Source: Elsinoe arachidis
Lineage: Eukaryota > Ascomycota > Dothideomycetes > Myriangiales > Elsinoaceae
Assembly: GCA_013372555.1 (NCBI GenBank)
Contig: JAAPAX010000006.1
Location: 2,988,501-3,052,500 of the forward strand
DNA length: 64,000 nucleotides
Direction of reading: 5' to 3'
The notes below the pieces were generated by a model. The model saw only the letters and a program-made list of their open reading frames with translations, had not been told where the DNA came from and did not search any database. Every line of letters begins with the position of its first letter. Position 1 is the first letter of the stretch. A program made the translations under genes and the position numbers. Shown here piece by piece: positions 57,068 through 64,000 of this stretch.

Positions 57068-59175
57068 GACTCTGTAGAATGGAGATGGGTAGAGTGTAAA
57101 GTCGAGTTGTCGTGGGGATGAAGCTAGGTCAAGCAGACCAAGGACGTTACGACAGCCGAGTCGAGTCGCGAGACTGGGTCAGCAGTGTCTCGTGAATACA
57201 ACAGTCGCCGGTGGAAGCGTTTTTCCTGCTGCAGCTTCTCTGGACCAAATGTATTGCCGGGGAAGAACAATCTGCAAACGGCCGTCTATGATCGGAGACT
57301 GGTCGTGGATGGGGAAGACAGATACAGGGTATGTGCAAATGCGGATCGTCTGGTCGTGATTCTTCTCTTTCAGGAACTTTTGTCAAGCGTCAAGGATGTC
57401 GTCGAGGGGCGTGTTTCTCGTTAGGGGACGGGCGACAAAGGAATGGAAGCCAGCGCGTGATTGAGCGAGTCGCGGCCGGCGAGAAGGTCTTGTGGTTATC
57501 ACTGCCGACGGAGAGAAAAGTCAGCGCGACGGCAGAGAGGGTCAAACAGGTGGGATGGACACTTACAGCAATCGTGCGAGATTGTTGGCGGTGAGAAGAG
57601 AGAGGACAAGACCGTTGCGGGCGCGGGCGTTCTGAAATGTGGTGCGAGCGTGCTTTGCTTGGTGGTGCGAGCGTGCGTCCTTTGGGTGGTGCGAGAGGGT
57701 TCGAAAGTGGTTTTTTACGGGAGGCTAATGACCACGACGAGATCCGCTGTCTGGCAGTCGACTGAGCAGCGCACTGACTCTTATGAAGCTGGTCCTGGGC
57801 GATATCGCGACCAGCAGTCCACACAAGGTCGTTCGAGACACGCGGGTAGGGAGAGACAATAGACGAGCAGACGGTGGGCTTGACCGAGAGACGTTTGTGG
57901 ATCAGAAGCAATTATGGATGGCCGTCACAGGAAGAAAAAAGCCTCATGAGATTGTCGACGAGAGCATGATATTTCTTCTCTGTTCTTCATGCAGCAGTGA
58001 TGGTCAGGAGCAAAGGCGCACAGACACGGGGACAAGCACTTTGGAGACCACAGGACGCTTGAGCCTTGCCATCATTTCGAAGCAAAAAAGTGCAATTTAC
58101 AGTTGAAGCCCACAAGGGTCGTCGTGGTCATCTCATTTCGTTCGCCCCGGCCTTTATTATTTTTATCCGCCACGATACGCCCGGCTCTGCCCTTGGTGGA
58201 TATGTTGTTGTCTGCTGATTGTGGTCAGGCGACGTCTCTGTCCGACAGCAGCTTGTTGTCCTTGTGCTGTGCTGTGTTGTATACCACTGCTATTTGTTCA
58301 GACCACAACCGTGACACATTTATGCACATCAGACAAAGGTCGCGTCACGACAGGTTATTATGCTTTCCGTCCCAAGGCAGATCTTTGGTCTTCCAAACGA
58401 CCGGGCTCTCCACTTTTTCTCACGACCTGCCACGAGGTCTTCTAGCGCTAGTCTCTTTGGTCCGTTCCATCCTATCCGGAGCTTCTGATGGGTCCAGACA
58501 TGGCTCCACCATACCCGCTGTCTCGTTTCTGTGCCGATGATAATTTTCCATCTAGAAATCCACGCGAATGGGTGTTTGTGCGAGGCGATATCAGACCAAA
58601 GTGAAGTCCTTGGTGCATCCTCAAACCACTCTTCCTGTGATACACTATTGCTTGCAAGCATGCATCTGAAGCGGCTTGTAATCTGTACTATTCTGTAGTC
58701 GGGAAGTGTATGCTATTTTAAAATTTGACAAGGCCCTACTGCGTCAAGATTTAGACCATTTCCGGGCTTTCACCACTACATTAGAGCATCTGGAGCTTCA
58801 AGCGAGCCGTGGCATGCCACCGCAATTGCACATGTCGCAAAGCTGCACGGCGGATCAGCGATCACACTGACGGACTTGAATTGCTCGCTGGAGTATCCTT
58901 CTTATCCGATATCAGGGACCTGAGTCGCCAACAGGTTGGAGATGCGGTCATTGACTGTGCAAATCCTCATCTTGGCACCCGTGTCCCCCGAATCAACATG
59001 AAACAGACCATGGGGGAAAGAGATGATAGGAACTCGATCATATCAGATTCGTCACTCGCGGCCTCGCCGGATCATCCACTATCGACTGACCTTCGCCCGC
59101 TCTTTCCATTGTGTGAGCATGAGAGACTGTGAACATGTTCCTCTTCGGCAAGAATTCGAGTGGTCTGCTCTCCTT
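57068..59175. other. Intergenic between the Pin4-like gene and BMT2
   Basis: About 2.1 kb. Minus-strand pyrimidine richness near 57,400-57,900 fits a long Pin4 leader or promoter. Open frames of up to 173 codons overlap in several frames and lack domains. No RNA gene or repeat was seen. Confidence 0.5.
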
Positions 59176-60015
59176 TTAAAGTACGATTGAGAAGTTGTTC
59201 CTGCTTGCGCCAGGGTTCAACTCTTTGCGCTTGATGTGAACGTGCTGGTCATTTGGTTTCGAGGCGAGCATCCATAGCGAATAGTGCAGCTTTGATGTTG
59301 TCTTCTGCTCGAGCAATCGGTAGCCCAATGCATGCATAATGGCAGTGAGATGTTGCTCGGTCATGTATCGAGAGTTCAGAACGCAAGGTGCCGGCAAGAC
59401 CAAGAACATGCATGGTTGCCACTCCTGCGTTGGGCTCGCAGCTGTGTAGTTCAAGAACTCGCATGTCCTCTGCAGCATCCGTCCCCGGCCCTCCTTGTCA
59501 GGCACATAGTTCAGTACAAGCGAGAGAGAGATGACGTCGAACTTGTCTTCACTTGTAGCTGGCAATGGGCGATCCATAAAGTCTTGTTGTGCGATTCCTG
59601 GTTGCTGAGAGTGCAGGTCGATGCGGGTTACATCCATCATCTTCCATCTTGAACAAGCATTCGATGTCGAGAGGGCGCCCACTTCAAGAACCTTGAGGGG
59701 CGACCTTCGATCCTTGACCCGTGTCTTCATCCAATCGACCAAGAACTTCGAGCTGTCACCTCCACGCTCATCGCTCTGACCCAGAAGACTCGCATGTTGG
59801 TAAGATGAGAGTCCGCCTTGCTCATTGATTTGTGTTCTGAGCTGCTCGGCTTTTGCGGTATCGCCAATCCTGAGAGCTGCACCCAGAGCTTTGTTCAATT
59901 GGTGATGCGACCGAATGATGGTCCTCCCAGCTTTGGCAGACAGCTTTGGGGGCGTTGGCTTCGAAATACCAGGGCGACCAGATGACAGACTTTTCGTTCT
60001 ACTTGATTTTGCCAT
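59176..60015 (-). CDS. BMT2: 25S rRNA adenine-N1 methyltransferase Bmt2-like
   Basis: Nucleolar SAM-dependent enzyme that in yeast makes m1A2142 in 25S rRNA. Single exon of 279 residues from the ATG at 60,015. The Lys/Arg-rich start (MAKSSRTKSLSSGRPGISKP) suits nucleolar targeting. The conserved N-terminal helix includes IIRSHHQLNKAL and GGLSSYQHASLLGQSDERGG, then FLVDWMKTR. The SAM-binding strand is LKVLEVGALSTSNACS, followed by VTRIDLHSQQPGIAQQDFMD, DKFDVISLSLVLNYVP and MFLVLPAPCVLNSRYMTEQH. Together these match the Bmt2 family. GTG three bases upstream is not a eukaryotic start. Confidence 0.88.
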   Translation of the reverse strand: MAKSSRTKSLSSGRPGISKPTPPKLSAKAGRTIIRSHHQLNKALGAALRIGDTAKAEQLRTQINEQGGLSSYQHASLLGQSDERGGDSSKFLVDWMKTRVKDRRSPLKVLEVGALSTSNACSRWKMMDVTRIDLHSQQPGIAQQDFMDRPLPATSEDKFDVISLSLVLNYVPDKEGRGRMLQRTCEFLNYTAASPTQEWQPCMFLVLPAPCVLNSRYMTEQHLTAIMHALGYRLLEQKTTSKLHYSLWMLASKPNDQHVHIKRKELNPGASRNNFSIVL

Positions 60016-60518
60016 CACACAGGCCCAGCTTCGTCGGTGCTGCGTCGCACAGTATTTTTAGATGCATATTTCGAATGACCTCAGACAGTTATGAAGTCCG
60101 AGCATGAAGATGGCATGGTGCTGCAGCAAGTTTGCCATGTCATGTGAAGAAGTCGATGTGTACCTGACGGACCAATCAATCTGAACGTGGTCAAAGCTCC
60201 GTCTTTGCGGCCAGCCGTCAGAAACCTTGGGAGTGTCAAACAGTCAATCCAAGCAACTCGACAACGACGAGATCCCATCACCAACGCTGCTCCAAGACCT
60301 GTACTATACACTCTCTGCGCAATCTTCACCGTCTCTAGCTCAATTCCTGACCACAAAGATCGGCACCTTGGTCTCATCGACAGCTGCGGATCGCATCCCA
60401 CGAGACCGCCGGCACACGAGGTCGCGCAAACGACCACACACCTGGTAACCTGACACGGATCGATATGCGATAGATAGAGCATACAGCGGTGTACTACAGG
60501 CCCATTGTTGGCGCCGTC
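60016..60518. other. Divergent intergenic region between BMT2 and striatin
   Basis: 503 bp shared by two outward-facing genes and therefore holding both promoters. A 73-codon plus-strand frame at 60,227-60,448 starts with TTG, so it is not a credible upstream ORF. Confidence 0.5.
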
Positions 60519-63166
60519 ATGGCATTCCAACAGGTGGGTGGGATGGGGGGAGGCCCACCAGGAGGACCCGACCATGTACCTCAGGGAACGGAGTATACTC
60601 TTCAAGGTAGGAACCATTTGGCGCGACATACAGCGGATATTATACTGATACGGACGCGCAGGGGTCATGCGATTTCTCCAGCTGGAATGGCACAGTCACG
60701 AGCGCGCCAGAAATGCGTGGGACATCGAAAGGGCAGAGATGAAGTCAAAAATTGCTAAGCAAGAAGGCGAGCTGCGGCACTCTAGACGACTCAACGAACA
60801 GTTAGAACGACAGATCAAGATGCTAGAGCTCGCCCTGAAAAACGAGAGAGCACGCAACAAGGATAAAGCTGCAGATAACGTAGCCTCATCGCCCACAAAG
60901 ACACCCTCGAAAGCCGCAGACAAAGATGTTTCAGACAAGAAGAAGGACGCCAAAGGTGAGCATAGCATGGCAAGAGGATTTCTCTCCACACAGCCGCTTA
61001 TGGAGCCTACAGTGCCTGACCCTACGGCTATCCTTGAGAATTTGGTTCAACCTGAATTGACCCCGGAAGAACGAGATCAAGAACGAGACAAATCAAGGAA
61101 ATACCTCGAGAAATGCATGCAGGAGATACAATATCTGTTGACCCCTGCGACTCATGCGCCACCGCAAGCCACATTGCCGAACGGCCAATTACCTGGTATA
61201 CTCGAACCGCCAGCTGCAGTTTTACAGGAGCACTATGCTCGACAAAGGCAGAACATGCAGAACGCCCAAAACAATCTTGCAGCCCAGACCGAATTCCAAA
61301 ATCACCAAAACATGCCGGTACAAAGGGGTGCTGACTCAATGCCCAACTCCATGCCGAACATTGATCATGGGTATGGCGCGCCAGAGAACCAATATGCGCA
61401 GCAAATACCTCGTGTGAGCGTCTCCCAACCAGAAGCGCTACCTCGCCCACCTAATTCTCATCCACCTGCAAACGAGGAACCCTCGGAGAAAGCCAGTCAA
61501 CTGTACGACCCGATGGGCAGGCCAGTTGGTACTGAGGAATCACAGTCTCTTGCGCGACAGGCAGAGGAAAGTGGTGGCTGGAACTTTAGCGATCCTCAAG
61601 TCGTGTCTGAGCAACCGAATGTGGAAGCACCAATACCACGACGCCCGGATACCGATGCATTCCCTAGTGCTGGTGCCCTCGCTGCTAAATCACCTCCGCG
61701 AGCTGGACCCGGATCGCATCGGAGACGATCATCAGGTGCGTCCAATTCTGGTAGACGGAGAAGCACTGGATCGCAAGAGACCCATGACAGCGGAGTCGAC
61801 GTGTCTAATAGGCAAGACCCGTCAATTTTCAAGGTCAAGTTTGCTCTCCGAGGACATCTCGATGTGGTGAGATCCGTCATCTTCACAGGTGGAGGTAGCC
61901 CTTCAGAACCCGAAATCTGCACCACTGGAGACGACGGCATGATCAAGAGATGGATCATTCCCGCAAGTTATGGCCACGTGCAGAACACACACGTACTAAA
62001 CGACTTGGACATCTCGTCATACTTCACCCATCGCGGCCACGAAGGTATAATCACTTCTCTTGCTGCTTGCCCTTCAAGCTCGTTTTCTACCGGTGGGCGA
62101 GCCTCTGGAGACGGATGGATCTTCTCTGGTGGTCAAGATGCCACCATTCGAGTTTGGGAGCGAGGTCGAGTAGATCCAAAGGCGACGCTTGACGGCCATA
62201 CAGACGCAGTGTGGAGTGTGTGCGTCTTACCGGGTACTTGCGGCAATGTCTTTGGCCAACAAAGCTCACAATTTGGCGGATCTGACAGGATCCTTCTCGT
62301 GTCAGGCTCAGCGGACGGCACGATCAAGGTCTGGGCCGTCAGTGCTCCCCCACACCTAGCAGCACCACAACAAGCCAGTCGGCGAGGTGTCGGTGGAAGT
62401 CGTCGCCATTCAGTGACTTCTGGATCCAACCATCCCAGCTCGCCTCAGCCAAACACGGCTACGAACACACCATTCAATTACACGCTTGTCCACAGCATTT
62501 CGCGGAACACAGAAACGCCCACCACACCGACTTGTATATGCCCTCTGAGTCCCAATGGGGACAAATTTGTCGTGTCCTACACAGATTCTTGTATACTAAT
62601 TTACGACACGCGGACGGGTGAGGAAGTTATTGGAATGGCCAGCAATGAGACCTATGATGGAACGTTGGCTACCAGCATCAACACGATCGTGGCGACTAGC
62701 ACTGCTGGACATGGTAATGAAGGTCCCAACTCCTGGTCAGAAGAGCAGGAGGAGCCCGTAGGCGCGGGTCCAACGGGTAGCGCGCAAGGTGTAGAGGGAG
62801 TCATTGTCTCTGGGCACGAAGACAGATATATCCGTTTCTTCGATGCCAACAGTGGTGAGTGCAGCGACACAACAGCTCTTGACTTTTCAATACTGACCGC
62901 AAGCAGGACAATGTACTTACACCATGCTTGCCCATCCTTCTGCCATTTCATCGCTATCATTATCGCCTGATGGCCACGAAGCAGTCTCGGCAGGTCACGA
63001 TGCCAGTATCCGGTTCTGGTCATTGGACAAACGGATATGCACGCAGGACATTACGAGCCACCGACCTATGCGCGGAGAAGGCGTCTGCAGCGTAGTGTGG
63101 AGCCAAGATGGTCGTTACGTAGTGAGTGCTGGTGGCGACGGTGTGGTCAAGGTGTTTACCAGATAG
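60519..63166 (+). CDS. pro11: Striatin-family scaffold (coiled coil plus WD40), STRIPAK subunit
   Basis: Regulatory B''' subunit of PP2A and core scaffold of STRIPAK, which controls fruiting-body development, hyphal fusion and polarity in filamentous fungi. Exons 60,519-60,606, 60,662-62,854 and 62,907-63,166 (introns 55 and 52 bp) give 846 residues. The Gly/Pro-rich N-terminus leads into the striatin domain GVMRFLQLEWHSHERARNAW with coiled coil RRLNEQLERQIKMLELALKN (about 30-95). Then LSTQPLMEPTVPDP and KYLEKCMQEIQYLLTP (calmodulin-binding/second helix region). A long Pro/Gln/Ser-rich linker runs to about residue 415. WD40 repeats follow: FALRGHLDVVRSVIFTGG, ITSLAACPSSSF, DGHTDAVWSVCVLPG, VSGSADGTIKVW, VSGHEDRYIRFFD and, after intron 2, MLAHPSAISSLSLSPDGHEA to GDGVVKVFTR. 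All joins keep frame. Confidence 0.95.
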
Positions 63167-63635
63167 CAATGGTGATGCTGCAGCAGGCAGACTGGAGAGT
63201 GGGTAGTCTAGAACAAAACAATAGATTGCCTGGCTTACCTCGATGTGCATTGGCAGTTCACCCGGCAGAGGGTGAGATTTTGAAACAAGAACAGTAATCA
63301 GATGGCTTACGGCATCGACGCCGACCTCGACCGGCGTGTCGGAATTCATTCTCCGTCGGCAAACGGGCACAAAGCGCCGACTTTTTAGCTACCTATATCA
63401 TCAACCTGAACCTTCCGGAGGTCTAACGTAAGGGCGTCTGTCCGTGAGTAATGATGAAGTCGTTACTTGACAATTATATAAGTACCTTTGCCGTGACACA
63501 AATGCTGAAGTATCTATCGCCTCTCCAAAGAAACACAGTCTACCTTGTCCCTTCACATCAATCATCACTTGCCTCACGGATCGAGCAACAGCAAAGAACG
63601 CCGACACATCCATTATACCAACACCAACGAGCATC
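63167..63635. other. Intergenic between striatin and the right-edge gene
   Basis: About 470 bp with the striatin 3' UTR and the promoter of the last gene. No further feature seen. Confidence 0.5.
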
Positions 63636-64000
63636 ATGTCTAGTCGTAGCTTGCGCATCCTCACTGTTGGCCTCGGCAAGAATCACCCTGATCCGGAGTT
63701 CGCCCCCAAAGCCGCAGCAATGGTGGCCCATGACATTTCCATCGCCGCAGAATCCGGATTCGACATAACCGCCATTAACGCTGATGCGAACAAAGTCCCA
63801 GAAACTGTCGAGCAAGTCACGGCAGCACTACAGAAGGATGGACCATGGGATGGTGTCTCGATTGGTATGGGTTTGAGAGGCAACGCCGCACTGACGCCCA
63901 TGTTTGAGCTGATGGTCAACTTGGTCAAGGACAACATCTCGTCGTCTACAAAGATGATGTTTCCACCAGCGCCAAATGAGGTGCTCTCGACATGTATACG
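63636..64000 (+). CDS. Hypothetical protein, 5' part (runs off right edge)
   Basis: ATG at 63,636 opens an uninterrupted 121-codon frame to the window end. It starts MSSRSLRILTVGLGKNHPDP, continues with AAAMVAHDISIAAESGFDIT, then GPWDGVSIGMGLRGNAALTP and MFELMVNLVKDN. The beta-strand/Gly-rich opening (ILTVGLG) and later GVSIGMGLRG suggest an alpha/beta fold. I do not recognise a characterised family. The base composition and the C-rich leader before the ATG agree with a real gene. Confidence 0.72.
   Translation, partial: MSSRSLRILTVGLGKNHPDPEFAPKAAAMVAHDISIAAESGFDITAINADANKVPETVEQVTAALQKDGPWDGVSIGMGLRGNAALTPMFELMVNLVKDNISSSTKMMFPPAPNEVLSTCI

Noticed and set aside
58103..58540. Plus-strand 145-codon ORF upstream of the Pin4-like gene
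   Set aside because: The nominal start is not ATG, there is no recognisable domain, and composition resembles the surrounding intergenic DNA.
60081..60668. Minus-strand 195-codon ORF overlapping the striatin start
   Set aside because: It overlaps the striatin promoter and first exon on the opposite strand and has no recognisable domain. Striatin coding in this place is certain.

Overview
This is nuclear DNA of a filamentous ascomycete (Pezizomycotina). Genes are compact, with short introns of about 50-70 bp (one of 151 bp and one of 247 bp). Donors are mostly GTRNGY, branch points are CTAAC/CTGAC-like and acceptors are YAG. The proteins are fungal types: WOPR regulator, hybrid histidine kinase, HAL-type kinase, Pin4-like RRM/R3H protein and fungal striatin. 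One large block carries the CpA-to-TpA signature of repeat-induced point mutation (RIP). I cannot name the species from sequence alone. | Left arm (1-11,337): the 5' end of histone H2A.Z (minus, cut by the edge), mitochondrial cardiolipin synthase CRD1 (minus), and a WOPR-domain master regulator of the Sge1/Ryp1/Wor1 type (minus) with about 4.8 kb of gene-free upstream DNA. | Transposon island (11,338-22,281): three nested elements. The outermost is a Fot1/pogo-like DNA transposon with perfect 41-bp inverted repeats and a TA target duplication. A chromodomain Ty3/gypsy retrotransposon (13,142-20,609; 174-bp LTRs; target duplication AGTAG) is inserted in its transposase frame. A 693-bp TRIM-like element (21,044-21,736; 139-bp direct repeats; target duplication TAATG) sits downstream. 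Almost every CA/TG between about 11,580 and 22,110 has become TA, so all coding capacity is destroyed, yet domains can still be read. The retrotransposon also carries a long antisense reading frame, apparently with introns, between pol and its 3' LTR. I consider this the most interesting object in the window. | Gene-poor collar (22,284-26,647): no secure gene. | Right arm (26,648-64,000), gene-dense and housekeeping/signalling: hybrid histidine kinase (minus), HAL-type Ser/Thr kinase (plus), ER SUN-family protein SLP1 (plus), GSK-3 kinase (plus), nuclear cap-binding large subunit CBC1 (plus), mitochondrial tRNA-modifying MTO1 (minus), secreted berberine-bridge-like FAD oxidase (plus), ribosome-biogenesis GTPase LSG1 (plus), mitochondrial chaperone TIM8 (minus), Pin4-like RNA-binding protein (minus), 25S rRNA methyltransferase BMT2 (minus), striatin (plus) and a partial gene at the right edge (plus). 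| No operon-like or metabolic cluster is visible; these are independently regulated single-copy genes. Themes that recur are mitochondrial function (CRD1, MTO1, TIM8), RNA and ribosome maturation (CBC1, LSG1, BMT2, Pin4) and development/stress signalling (Sge1-type factor, histidine kinase, GSK-3, striatin). Exon coordinates were worked out by hand from splice signals and frame continuity and have not been tested against transcripts.
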